NCBI GenBank assembly: GCA_036824465.1
Contig: DAITAC010000016.1
Span: forward strand, 1-53,475
Source: JAKOQB01 sp036824465
Lineage (GTDB): Bacteria > Pseudomonadota > Gammaproteobacteria > Burkholderiales > Burkholderiaceae_F
Direction: 5' to 3'
Length of the DNA stretch: 53,475 nt
The notes beneath the pieces were generated by a model, which saw only the letters and a program-made list of their open reading frames with translations, was not told the origin of the DNA and made no database searches. The position numbers and the translations under genes were made by a program. Shown in pieces: positions 1 to 8,761 of the stretch. Position 1 is the first letter of the stretch; the number at the start of each line of letters is the position of its first letter.

Positions 1-55
1 ACCAACGACCCCCACCATGTCAAGGTGGTGCTCTAACCAGCTGAGCTACGCGCCT
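1..55 (-). tRNA. tRNA-Val (anticodon GAC), 3' end cut by window edge
   Basis: Read on the minus strand, the sequence gives a 7-nt acceptor arm, a D-arm (TAGCTCAGCTGGTTAGA), a 5-bp anticodon stem CCACC/GGTGG around the loop TTGACAT, then the variable arm and the start of the T-arm. The anticodon is GAC, for valine. It closely resembles E. coli tRNA-Val(GAC). The T-loop and 3' acceptor strand lie outside the window. Confidence 0.93.
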
Positions 56-67
56 AATTGCGGCGGC

Positions 68-73
68 ATAATA
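68..73 (-). promoter_or_regulatory. Probable -10 element of the tRNA-Val promoter
   Basis: The minus strand reads TATTAT 12 bases before the tRNA 5' end, the expected place for a sigma-70 -10 box. No convincing -35 hexamer is visible 16-18 bases further upstream, so the call rests on the -10 box and its position. Confidence 0.45.
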
Positions 74-157
74 CACGACGCTCCTTGCGAAGCCGCACTG
101 CACTTCAGCGCGTCAAGACCATCTCCCGCGAGCGTCGCTGCCAAAGCGTCAAGGGGA

Positions 158-2299
158 TCAACGCCGCCGTGCCGAAATCACGCCCGCGACTTCACCAAGC
201 TGGGCAATCGCCCGCTTGAGCGCGGCCACATCCGCCACCTCGATCGTGAACTGCATCTGCGCATCACCGCGCTGGGTGAGCGTGTTCACGCCGATCACGT
301 TCATCTTTTCGCGCGCGAAGACCTCGGACACGTCGCGCAGCAATCCCTGCCGGTCCAGGGCGAGCACGAACACGTCGACGGGATACGAAGCATCGGCCTG
401 CCCGCCCCACGCGACATCGATCAGTCGCTCCGGCGCCCGCTTTGAAAGCGCGCGCGCATTGACGCAATTGGCACGATGGATGGACACACCTTTGCCGCGC
501 GTGACAAAGCCGATGATTTCGTCGGGCGGCGCCGGCCGACAGCAGCGCGCCAGCAATGTCAAGAGCGAATCGACGCCAACCACCAGCACCTTGCCCTTAC
601 CGGCCGGCGCCACCTTGGCCGTAGCAGTCGACAGCGCGGCCGGCACCGGTTCTTCGACTGAGCCAGGCGCGATCCTCAAGGACTGCTCGATGCTGCGCAG
701 GCTGAACTCCTCCTTGGTCGCCGCGACACACAGTTCGTCAACGGAAGAGAAACCGAGCCGTCGCGCCAGATCGTCCAGCTTGACCGCGGTCTTGCCGAGC
801 CGCGCCAGCTCACGGTCGACGATCTCGCGCCCGGTCGCAATGCTCTGCTCCAGCTCCTGCGCGTTGAACCACTGCCGAACCTTGGCGCGCGATCGCACAC
901 TGGCGAGGAATCCGAGATCGGCGTTGAGCCAATCACGGCTCGGCCCGCCGGACTTCGCCGCTACGATCTCGATTGTCTGGCCGGTGGCCAGATGCGTCGT
1001 CAGCGGAACCATCACGCCATCGATCCGCGCGCCGCGGCAGCGGTGACCGAGTTCGGTATGCACGTGGTATGCGAAATCGATCGGTGTAGAGCCGGCTGGC
1101 AGTTCAACGACCTTGGCCTGCGGTGTCAGAACGTAGATGCGCTCGTCCAGAGCCACTCCAGACGGTGCCGGCTCGCCAACCTCGGCGCGCCAGGCGAGCA
1201 ACTGCCGCAACCACGCAATCCGCTCTTGCTCGATCCGCGCCGCCTTGCCGCGCGCGCGCGCGTCTTCCTTGTAGCGCCAGTGCGCCGCCACACCGAGCTC
1301 GGCCGATTCATGCATGCGCCGGGTCCGGATCTGGATCTCGAGCGTCTGCCCCTGCGCATCGCGCACCACCGTGTGCAGCGATTGATAGCCGTTCGGTTTC
1401 GGCCGCGCGATGTAATCGTCGTATTCGTTGCCGATCGGCGTCCAGTGTTCGTGAACCAGTGACAGCGCCTGGTAGCACTGCGCAACGTCGGCAACGATCA
1501 CGCGCAGCCCGCGCACGTCGTACAACTCATCGAATGCGAGCGACTTGGTGCGCATCTTGTTCCAGATGCTGTAGATATGCTTCGGCCGTCCGCTGACCTC
1601 CGCATCGACGCCCGCGTCGGCCAGTACCTTCTGCAGGCGCGCGATCGACCGCTCGATGAGCGCCTCACGCTCAACCCGCTTGGCCTCGAGCCAGCGTGCG
1701 ACCTGCTTGTAGGTCTCCGGCTCGATGAAGCGGAACGCGAGGTCTTCCAGCTCCCACTTCAATTGCCAGATGCCGAGTCGGCTGGCGAGCGGCGCATACA
1801 GCTGCATCGTCTCGCGCGCGAAGTCTTCAGCCCCCGGCTGCTTTGTCTCCGCGAACCAGCGCAGCGTCTGCAGCCTCGATGCGAGCCTCAGGATCACTAC
1901 GCGCAAGTCATTGACCATTGCCAGCAGCATCTTGCGCAGCGCATCCGCCTCGCTCGCGGCATCCGCACCGGCGCGGCCGCGCGTGCGCTCCGAAAGGCGC
2001 ATCAACACTCGCAGGTCGGTCACGAGCTGCGCCACCGTGCCGCCAAAACGCGTGCGGATGAAATCATCCGCGTCGCGCAGCACGTCATACACGCCGAAAA
2101 GGTAGGCGGCCGCGAGCAGGTCGGCATCGTCACGCAGCGGCCGAACAATGTCGACCAGGCCGTCGGCATGCGCGAGGAACGGCTCGCCCGTGCGTAGCTT
2201 GCGGTCCGTATACAAGGGTGCAACGACAGCGCGTACGGCGTCCGGGTCGACTCCGGGCGCTGTCGGCGGATCGGTATCGCGCGTTCGGAGATTCGACAT
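158..2299 (-). CDS. relA: RelA, monofunctional GTP pyrophosphokinase ((p)ppGpp synthetase)
   Basis: Transfers pyrophosphate from ATP to GTP/GDP to make the stringent-response alarmone when ribosomes stall. From the ATG at 2299 the product is 713 residues, close to E. coli RelA. Domain order: degenerate HD region (about 35-190), synthetase domain (about 235-345, with YDVRG, PKPNGYQS and EIQIRT), TGS domain (about 385-450), and a C-terminal ACT domain. The hydrolase HD pair is replaced by YDV, so hydrolysis is unlikely. The synthetase carries E-Y-D-D (residues 292-295), the EXDD signature of monofunctional RelA rather than the RXKD of bifunctional SpoT. A TTG at 2362 would add 21 residues reaching almost to the divergent gene, so the ATG is preferred. 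A separate SpoT is expected elsewhere. Confidence 0.95.
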   Translation of the reverse strand: MSNLRTRDTDPPTAPGVDPDAVRAVVAPLYTDRKLRTGEPFLAHADGLVDIVRPLRDDADLLAAAYLFGVYDVLRDADDFIRTRFGGTVAQLVTDLRVLMRLSERTRGRAGADAASEADALRKMLLAMVNDLRVVILRLASRLQTLRWFAETKQPGAEDFARETMQLYAPLASRLGIWQLKWELEDLAFRFIEPETYKQVARWLEAKRVEREALIERSIARLQKVLADAGVDAEVSGRPKHIYSIWNKMRTKSLAFDELYDVRGLRVIVADVAQCYQALSLVHEHWTPIGNEYDDYIARPKPNGYQSLHTVVRDAQGQTLEIQIRTRRMHESAELGVAAHWRYKEDARARGKAARIEQERIAWLRQLLAWRAEVGEPAPSGVALDERIYVLTPQAKVVELPAGSTPIDFAYHVHTELGHRCRGARIDGVMVPLTTHLATGQTIEIVAAKSGGPSRDWLNADLGFLASVRSRAKVRQWFNAQELEQSIATGREIVDRELARLGKTAVKLDDLARRLGFSSVDELCVAATKEEFSLRSIEQSLRIAPGSVEEPVPAALSTATAKVAPAGKGKVLVVGVDSLLTLLARCCRPAPPDEIIGFVTRGKGVSIHRANCVNARALSKRAPERLIDVAWGGQADASYPVDVFVLALDRQGLLRDVSEVFAREKMNVIGVNTLTQRGDAQMQFTIEVADVAALKRAIAQLGEVAGVISARRR

Positions 2300-2370
2300 C
2301 GAGGATCCAGGGCAGGTCGATCGATTATAGGAATGCAAGCGATGGGCCCCCTTGCGGCACAATCAAGCAC

Positions 2371-3282
2371 ATGCTGAAGACTCTGCTTTCGCGGTTCGGT
2401 GCGGCGCGCGCCGTGGCGGTTCCCGATGCGTTATGGGAACAGTCGCTCGCCGCGCTCCCGTTCACCTCGCGGCTGACGCGTGACGAGCGCGACCGTCTGC
2501 GCACGCTCGTGGAGCAGCTGCTGGCCGACAAGGAAATGGCGGCCGCTGGCGGTCTTGAGCTGACTGCCGGGATGCAGGTGAACGTCGCCGTGCAGGCCTG
2601 CCTGCCGATACTGAACCTCGGCATCGAGTGGTATCGCGGCTGGACCGGCATCGTGATCTATCCGAGCGAGTTCCTGGTGCCACGCGAAATCACCGACGAG
2701 AGCGGCGTCGTGCATGAATATGTCGAGCCAATCACCGGCGAAGCCTGGGACGGAGGACCCCTGCTGCTGTCATGGGAAGATGCGCGCACCGGTCGCGACG
2801 ACCCGGGTCCATACAACGTCGTGATTCATGAGTTCACGCACAAGATCGACATGCTCAATGGCGAGGCGAATGGCGTGCCAGAGTTTGATCGGCGGCTGCA
2901 CGCGACCCTGGATGCCAAACGCTGGAGCAAAGTGCTGCATGATGCGTTCGAGCGTCTGCACGCCGAACTCGACCTGATTGAAAGCGAGCTGCCGCCCGGC
3001 ATCGATCCCGACGACGCAGCGGGCGATCGCTACTACGCGCGGTTGCCGCTTGACCCGTACGCCGCCCACAGCGAAGGCGAATTCTTTGCGGTGTCGAGCG
3101 AGGCCTTCTTCGTCGATCCGGCGCGGCTGCGTGACGCGTTCCCTGATTGGTACTCCCTGCTTTCACTGTTCTTTCGGCAGGACCCTCTCACCGGTCCCTC
3201 CTCTCCCGCCCCTTGCCCACACGGGGATAGGGGCAATGCGAGCGGCAAGGCAATTGGCGATTCGCCGAAAGGTGAAGAGTGA
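2371..3282 (+). CDS. mtfA: MtfA-like zinc metallopeptidase (M90 family)
   Basis: MtfA is a cytosolic zinc peptidase that in E. coli binds the repressor Mlc and so affects the glucose phosphotransferase system. The 303-residue product has the zinc motif HEFTH (H153, E154, H157) followed by KIDMLNGEANG, and a downstream GEFFAVSSEAFF stretch that supplies the third ligand. The family normally ends soon after the FFRQDPL segment. Here about 33 extra Pro/Gly/Ser-rich residues follow, encoded by GC-rich repeat-like DNA (see findings). It is divergent from relA and its TGA overlaps the GTG of the next gene, so the two are probably translated together. Confidence 0.88.
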   Translation: MLKTLLSRFGAARAVAVPDALWEQSLAALPFTSRLTRDERDRLRTLVEQLLADKEMAAAGGLELTAGMQVNVAVQACLPILNLGIEWYRGWTGIVIYPSEFLVPREITDESGVVHEYVEPITGEAWDGGPLLLSWEDARTGRDDPGPYNVVIHEFTHKIDMLNGEANGVPEFDRRLHATLDAKRWSKVLHDAFERLHAELDLIESELPPGIDPDDAAGDRYYARLPLDPYAAHSEGEFFAVSSEAFFVDPARLRDAFPDWYSLLSLFFRQDPLTGPSSPAPCPHGDRGNASGKAIGDSPKGEE

Positions 3283-3770
3283 AACGACTGCTGATCGTCT
3301 GGCATTCGATGACCGGCGGTTCGGAACAGATGGCGTGCGCAGCGGCGACGGCGGCGCGCGCCGGCGGCGAGGTCGATGTTCGGCTGCAGCGCGCCGGCGA
3401 CACATCGGGTGACGACGTGCTTGCCGCCGATGGCTACCTGTTTGTCACGCCAGAGAATCTTGCGTCGATGGCCGGACTGATGAAGGATTTCTTCGATCGC
3501 ATCTACTACGCGGCACTCGAGAGAATCAATGGCCGCCCGTATGCGATCCTTATCTGTGCCGGGTCAGACGGCACCGGCACAGTACGCCAGATTCAACGCA
3601 TTGCGACGGGGCTGCGACTCCGGGAAGTCGCGCCCGCGGTCATCGTCAATACCGCAGCACAGACGCCGGAAGCAATTCTTGCTGCGAAGACCATTGCCGA
3701 ACACGAATTGCAGCGCTGCCGCGACGTCGGCGCCGGGCTTGCGGCCGGCCTGGCGGCCGGCGTTTTCTGA
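3279..3770 (+). CDS. Flavodoxin-like FMN protein (NAD(P)H-dependent oxidoreductase family)
   Basis: The 163-residue product has a flavodoxin fold signature. It starts with a hydrophobic beta strand and a phosphate-binding loop (LLIVWHSMTGGSEQMA), then a second strand YLFVTPENLASMAGLMKDFFDR that resembles the FMN isoalloxazine loop, and later YAILICAGSDGTGT. Small proteins of this group pass electrons or reduce quinones or azo compounds; the substrate cannot be read from sequence. The start is a GTG whose last two bases form the stop of mtfA, implying coupled translation. The next gene encodes a large ferredoxin-dependent oxidoreductase 75 bp downstream, and a redox link is possible but unproven. 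Confidence 0.75.
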   Translation: MKRLLIVWHSMTGGSEQMACAAATAARAGGEVDVRLQRAGDTSGDDVLAADGYLFVTPENLASMAGLMKDFFDRIYYAALERINGRPYAILICAGSDGTGTVRQIQRIATGLRLREVAPAVIVNTAAQTPEAILAAKTIAEHELQRCRDVGAGLAAGLAAGVF

Positions 3771-3845
3771 ACGTACCGCCGAGGCGCTGGCGCACAGCGC
3801 GGCGAAGCGACTAAGCTGCCCCTACGCTTTCTTGCGAGTGATGCC

Positions 3846-6800
3846 ATGACAGGCGCCCCGACCGCAGAAGCCTCCGCAGCCAATACAACGCCGGTACGAC
3901 TGGACTATCGCCTCGGCGACAATCTGACGGCGACCGGCGGCCAGGTCTTTCTCACCGGCACGCAGGCGCTGGTTCGGCTGCTGCTGATGCAGCGTGCGCT
4001 GGATCGCGCGCGCGGCCTGAACACCGCCGGCTTCGTGTCCGGTTATCGCGGCAGCCCGCTCGGCATGGTCGACCAGCAATTGTGGAAAGCAGCGCGCCTG
4101 CTCAAGGATGCGCACGTCGAGTTCCTGCCTGCAATCAATGAGGACCTCGCTGCGACCGCCTGCCTCGGTACACAGCGGGTCGCCCTCGATCCAAAACGCA
4201 CCGTGGACGGTGTCACTGCCATGTGGTACGGCAAGGGACCGGGCGTGGACCGGTCCGGCGATGCACTCAAGCATGGCAACGCCTATGGAACGAGTCCGCT
4301 TGGCGGCGTGCTTGTGGTAGCGGGCGATGACCACGGCTGCGTGTCGTCATCGATGCCGCATCAATCGGATCTCGCCATGCAGGCCTGGTCGATGCCGATC
4401 CTGCATCCGGCCAATGTTGCCGAGTACATCGAGTTCGGCCTGTACGGCTGGGCGCTGTCGCGTTTCTCCGGCAACTGGGTCGGCTTCAAGGCGATCTCGG
4501 AAGTTGTCGAGTCGGCGATGACGGTCGATCTCGATCGCGTGCCGATCGACTTTGATCAATCCGTCGACTATTCGGCGCCGCAGGGCCTGCACGTGCGTGC
4601 AGTCGACCTGCCCTCGCTCGCGCTCGAAGAACGACTGCAGCACAAACTCGACGCCGTGCGTGCGTTTGCCGGGGTCAATTCGATCGACCGCCATGTCGTT
4701 GCGAGTCCGCGCGCCACGCTTGGCATCGTCACGGTCGGCAAGGCGCACTTCGACTTCATGGAAGTGCTGCGGCGGCTCGAACTTGACCCGGACGCATTGG
4801 CCGCGGCCGGCGTGCGCGTCTACAAGGTCGGCCTCGTGTATCCGCTCGAACCAACGCGAATCATGGAGTTCGTGCAGGGGCTCGAGGAGATCCTCGTGGT
4901 CGAGGAGAAGGCACCGATCGTCGAGACGCAGATCAAGGATCTTCTGTACCCGTTGCACGTCTCCCAGCGGCCACGCGTGTCCGGCAAGCGCGATGCGCGC
5001 ACGCCACTGGATCAGCCGCCGCTGCTGCCGGCCACCGGCGAGCTGCGTCCTTCGCGGGTGATGCCGGTAGTGGCCGAATGGCTGGCGCGGCTGAATCCCG
5101 CGCTCGATCGCCGCCATCTGGTGGTCGACTTCACGATGCCGAGACTGCTGTCCAATGAAGGCGACGGGGTGCGCCGCCAACCATACTTCTGCTCCGGTTG
5201 CCCGCACAACGTGTCGACCAGACTGCCCGAAGGCTCGCGCGCGCTGGCCGGAATCGGCTGCCATTTCATGGCGAGCTGGATGAACCGTGATACCGCCGGC
5301 CTGATCCAGATGGGAGGAGAAGGCGTGGACTGGGCCGCGCATTCTCGCTTCACGGACGAGAAGCACGTATTCCAGAACCTCGGCGACGGCACGTACTACC
5401 ACTCCGGTTATCTGGCGATCCGCCAGGCGATCGCCGCCGGTGCGACGATGACGTACAAGATTCTTTACAACGATGCGGTCGCGATGACTGGCGGTCAACC
5501 CGTCGACGGCAAGCTCGGCGTGCCTGAGATCGCACGTCAGGTCGAGGCCGAGGGCGCCAAGCGCGTCACGATCGTTTCCGACCAAGTCAAGAAATACCGC
5601 GGCCGCGAAAATGAGTTTCCGCGCGGAACGACGTTCCACGACCGGCTCGAACTCGATGCCGTGCAGCGTGAACTGCGGGGCACGTCGGGCGTTACCGTGC
5701 TGATCTACGACCAGACCTGCGCGGCGGAAAAACGACGGCGGCGCAAGAAGAAGGAATTCCCGGATCCGCCACGGCGCATTTTCATCAACGAACAGGTGTG
5801 CGAAGGTTGCGGCGACTGCGGCGAGCAGTCCAACTGCCTGTCGGTGATTCCGGTCGAGACGGACTGGGGACGCAAGCGCAAGATCGAGCAGAGTTCGTGC
5901 AACAAGGACTACTCCTGCGTCAACGGCTTCTGTCCGGGTTTCGTGTCGGTGCACGGCGCCGAGTTGCGCCGGCACGAGGGCAAGGAGTACACGGCCGAGG
6001 ATGTCGCGCGCGAGCTCGAACGCATTGGCTCGCCACCAGCCTGGAACTGGACCGGGCCGTTCGACCTGCTGGTCACCGGCGTCGGTGGCACCGGGGTCGT
6101 CACGGTCGGCGCGCTGGTGACGATGGCGGCACATCTGGAAGGCAAGCAGGCAAGCGTCCTCGACTTCATGGGCTTTGCGCAGAAAGGCGGCGCAGTGTTG
6201 TCATTCGTGCGCATCGCGCCAACCGCGGACCTGCTGAACCAGGTGCGAATCGACACCCAGCAGGCCGACCTCGTCCTCGCCTGCGACCTGGTGGTCGGCG
6301 CCGGCGCCGATGCACTCGGCACCGTCAAGCATGGCCGCACGATCATCCACGTCAACACGCACGAGATTGCGACGGCCGCGTTCGTGCGCAACCCGGATGC
6401 GGATCTGCATGCCGACGCATTGCTGGAGAAGATGCGCTTCGCCGCCGGCGCCGATCGGGTCGCGACGGTCGACGCACAGGCGATCGCCGAGCGGCTGCTG
6501 GGCGACACGATGCCGTCGAACGTCATCATGCTCGGTTACGCATTTCAGCGCGGACTCGTGCCCGTGACCGAGGCGGCGCTGCTGCGCGCGATTGAACTGA
6601 ACGGCGTGGCGGTCGAGATGAACCGCACCGCGTTTGCGCTCGGCCGCATCGCGGCCGCCGCACCGCCGGCGCTGCGTCGCTTTGCCGGGATCTCAGCGGA
6701 TGACGCCGCGCTCAGCACACCGAAACCGACACCCGACTGGGAACGCCTCGATGGCGACGCCGGCCTGATCGCGCGCCGCGCGGGATTTCTGACCCAATAT

Positions 6801-7451
6801 CAGAACGCCGCGTACGCGCAACGCTATCGCACGCTGGTCGAGCGGGTACGCTCGGTCGAGAGCCAGCGCATCGGCACGCCACTGCGCCTGACCGCGGCCG
6901 TGGCGCGCTACGCGGCGAAACTGATGGCGATCAAGGACGAATACGAAGTGGCGCGTCTGTACACCGACGGACATTTTGTCCGTGAACTATCGGCGCAGTT
7001 CGAGCACTGGGACAGTCTGCACTTTCACATGGCGCCGCCGCTGCTCGCACGGTCGGGCGCGGACGGCAAACCACGCAAGATCGAGTTTGGTGCATGGCTG
7101 CTGCCCGCACTTCGTCTTGTGGCACCACTGAAGCTTGTGCGTGGCACTGTGCTCGACCTCTTCGGCCATACGGAGGAACGCCGTCTCGAACGGCGGCTGC
7201 GCGATGACTACGAGGCGCTGGTGGCGGAAATACTCGCCGCGCTGACCCCGGCAAACCACGACATTGCAGTTCAGATCGCCTCGGTGCCCGAACAGATCCG
7301 TGGCTACGGGCACGTCAAGCTCGCCAACATCACGTTGGCGCGCGCGCGCTGGAAAGAGCTGCTCGATCGCTTTCATGGCCGCGCGCCACCCGCGCCAGCG
7401 GCGCCCGGTCAAACAGTGCTCGTGCAGTTGAAGCGCGAGCGTGTCAGCTGA
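3846..7451 (+). CDS. Fused indolepyruvate ferredoxin oxidoreductase (IorA + IorB in one chain)
   Basis: Oxidatively decarboxylates aryl pyruvates such as indolepyruvate to aryl-acetyl-CoA, passing electrons to ferredoxin, in aromatic amino acid breakdown. The 1,201-residue protein has an N-terminal pyrimidine-binding domain, then a TPP-binding domain with CSGCPH (near 449) and GIGCHFMASW. A 4Fe-4S region begins with CEGCGDCG (C652, C655, C658) and continues with NCLS and SCVNGFCPG. A gamma domain follows, with GVGGTGVVT (near 745-753) and FMGFAQKGGAV, and then a long C-terminal extension of about 250 residues. Archaeal enzymes split this between two subunits; one-chain forms are known in beta- and alphaproteobacteria. 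The true substrate could be another 2-oxo acid. Confidence 0.9.
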   Translation: MTGAPTAEASAANTTPVRLDYRLGDNLTATGGQVFLTGTQALVRLLLMQRALDRARGLNTAGFVSGYRGSPLGMVDQQLWKAARLLKDAHVEFLPAINEDLAATACLGTQRVALDPKRTVDGVTAMWYGKGPGVDRSGDALKHGNAYGTSPLGGVLVVAGDDHGCVSSSMPHQSDLAMQAWSMPILHPANVAEYIEFGLYGWALSRFSGNWVGFKAISEVVESAMTVDLDRVPIDFDQSVDYSAPQGLHVRAVDLPSLALEERLQHKLDAVRAFAGVNSIDRHVVASPRATLGIVTVGKAHFDFMEVLRRLELDPDALAAAGVRVYKVGLVYPLEPTRIMEFVQGLEEILVVEEKAPIVETQIKDLLYPLHVSQRPRVSGKRDARTPLDQPPLLPATGELRPSRVMPVVAEWLARLNPALDRRHLVVDFTMPRLLSNEGDGVRRQPYFCSGCPHNVSTRLPEGSRALAGIGCHFMASWMNRDTAGLIQMGGEGVDWAAHSRFTDEKHVFQNLGDGTYYHSGYLAIRQAIAAGATMTYKILYNDAVAMTGGQPVDGKLGVPEIARQVEAEGAKRVTIVSDQVKKYRGRENEFPRGTTFHDRLELDAVQRELRGTSGVTVLIYDQTCAAEKRRRRKKKEFPDPPRRIFINEQVCEGCGDCGEQSNCLSVIPVETDWGRKRKIEQSSCNKDYSCVNGFCPGFVSVHGAELRRHEGKEYTAEDVARELERIGSPPAWNWTGPFDLLVTGVGGTGVVTVGALVTMAAHLEGKQASVLDFMGFAQKGGAVLSFVRIAPTADLLNQVRIDTQQADLVLACDLVVGAGADALGTVKHGRTIIHVNTHEIATAAFVRNPDADLHADALLEKMRFAAGADRVATVDAQAIAERLLGDTMPSNVIMLGYAFQRGLVPVTEAALLRAIELNGVAVEMNRTAFALGRIAAAAPPALRRFAGISADDAALSTPKPTPDWERLDGDAGLIARRAGFLTQYQNAAYAQRYRTLVERVRSVESQRIGTPLRLTAAVARYAAKLMAIKDEYEVARLYTDGHFVRELSAQFEHWDSLHFHMAPPLLARSGADGKPRKIEFGAWLLPALRLVAPLKLVRGTVLDLFGHTEERRLERRLRDDYEALVAEILAALTPANHDIAVQIASVPEQIRGYGHVKLANITLARARWKELLDRFHGRAPPAPAAPGQTVLVQLKRERVS

Positions 7452-7456
7452 GTGCG

Positions 7457-7807
7457 TTACGGAAGTGCTGCGGTCACCACGATCTCAACCAGCCAGCCCG
7501 GCCGTGCCAGCTGCGCCTCAACCGTCGCGCGCGCCGGCGTGTTGCCGGGGCTGACCCAAACGTCCCACACGGCATTCATGGCGGCGAAGTCGGCCATGTC
7601 GGAAAGAAATATGCTTGTGGACAACAGGTGCGACTTGTCCGTGCCGGCCTCAGCCAGCAGCTTGTCGATCGCGGCCAGCACCTGTTTCGTCTGTCCGGCC
7701 ACATCCTGCTTGGCGTCGTCGGCCACCTGCCCGGCAAGAAACACCATGCCGTTGCAGATCACGGCCTCGCTCATGCGCGAGCCGACGTGAAGTCGTTTGA
7801 TCGTCAT
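7457..7807 (-). CDS. RidA/YjgF family protein (enamine/imine deaminase-like)
   Basis: RidA proteins hydrolyse reactive enamine/imine intermediates released by PLP enzymes. The 116-residue product shows the family pattern AVICNGMVFLAGQVADD, a central helix QVLAAIDKLLAEAGT, and the signature NTPARATVEAQLA, whose Arg binds the substrate carboxylate in active RidA. An ATG at 7819 would extend it by four residues. The ATG at 7807 is preferred because AGGA lies just upstream. The stop of the upstream hydrolase is only a few bases before this start, so they are probably co-transcribed. The gene converges on the indolepyruvate oxidoreductase, leaving 5 bp between them. Confidence 0.85.
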   Translation of the reverse strand: MTIKRLHVGSRMSEAVICNGMVFLAGQVADDAKQDVAGQTKQVLAAIDKLLAEAGTDKSHLLSTSIFLSDMADFAAMNAVWDVWVSPGNTPARATVEAQLARPGWLVEIVVTAALP

Positions 7808-7811
7808 CGTC

Positions 7812-8684
7812 CTATCCATTCAGGAGGAAATCTCGTACCGCCGAGATCTGGTCGTCGTGCATGAACATGGGCGCGTGGCCGACACCGGCGAACTCGACCA
7901 GCTTTGCCTTCGGTCCCCGAAGCGTCATCTGCATCGCGGTCTCGTGCGACAGCAGGTCCGATTGCGCGCCGCGCGTCAGCAGCGTCGGACACTGAATGTT
8001 GTCCCACAGCGCCCATGTGGCGGCCTCCGCCTTCGCCGCCAGCTCCGGCGTCACCAGCTTGAACGGCGCAGCAATGTCGGGATCGTAGTGCAGCACCCAG
8101 CCTTCGCCGTCGCGGCGAATCACGGGTTCGGTGATCGAGCGCCACTCGTCGCGCGACTTCAGGCCGAACGGCGCAGCAATGAAGGAAATGAAATCGACGG
8201 CGGCGTTCATGCTTTCGAACCGGACCGGCTTCCCAAGGTACTCACCGATGCGCTGGATCGCGGCCGCGCTCAGGGTCGGGCCGACGTCGTTGATCACGAA
8301 CTTCGACACCGGCGATCCGGGCTGCCCCGCCACGGTGATGCCGATCAGCCCGCCCATCGATGTTCCAACCCAGTGCACGCGCTCCACGTCGAGTCGTGCG
8401 ATGAGGGTCACCATGTCGGCCGCGTACTGCGCAACGTGGTAATGCAACGGATCGCGCAGCCACTCGCTCGCTCCGCGACCGACCACATCCGGGCAAACGA
8501 CCCGGTAGCGATCGGCCATCGCGTTGGCCAGCCAGTCGAAGTCCCGCCCGACGCGCGTCAGGCCGTGCACACAGAGCAGCACGTTCGGGTTGTTCGGGTC
8601 GCCCCACTCCATATACGCCATCCGGTGCATGCCGGCCGGCGACAGACACTGAACCGAACCCGATCTTGGTGCGCTGTACGACAT
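7812..8684 (-). CDS. Alpha/beta-fold hydrolase
   Basis: The 290-residue product is a serine hydrolase of the alpha/beta fold. Visible features are the oxyanion-hole HG (H40-G41) in LLCVHGLTR, the nucleophile elbow GTSMGG with S109, and a late GVGHAPMF that supplies the catalytic His. Similar beta- and alphaproteobacterial proteins act on esters or on C-C bonds of ring-cleavage products; the substrate here is unknown. The ATG at 8684 follows GGAGAGA at good spacing. Upstream in-frame codons reach 8759 but would overlap the divergent 3-hydroxybutyrate dehydrogenase promoter region. The next gene on the strand is the RidA gene. Confidence 0.85.
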   Translation of the reverse strand: MSYSAPRSGSVQCLSPAGMHRMAYMEWGDPNNPNVLLCVHGLTRVGRDFDWLANAMADRYRVVCPDVVGRGASEWLRDPLHYHVAQYAADMVTLIARLDVERVHWVGTSMGGLIGITVAGQPGSPVSKFVINDVGPTLSAAAIQRIGEYLGKPVRFESMNAAVDFISFIAAPFGLKSRDEWRSITEPVIRRDGEGWVLHYDPDIAAPFKLVTPELAAKAEAATWALWDNIQCPTLLTRGAQSDLLSHETAMQMTLRGPKAKLVEFAGVGHAPMFMHDDQISAVRDFLLNG

Positions 8685-8761
8685 CAAGTCTCTCCGTGAG
8701 CCCGCGCACATTGTAGTGGCGGCTCGCTGGCATACTTCGTTCAGTGCAATTGGAGGCAAGC

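Noticed and set aside
4347..6134. 595-codon open frame on the minus strand
   Set aside because: It lies wholly within the indolepyruvate oxidoreductase gene on the other strand and encodes a His/Arg-rich product with no motif. Long antisense frames are common in GC-rich genes.
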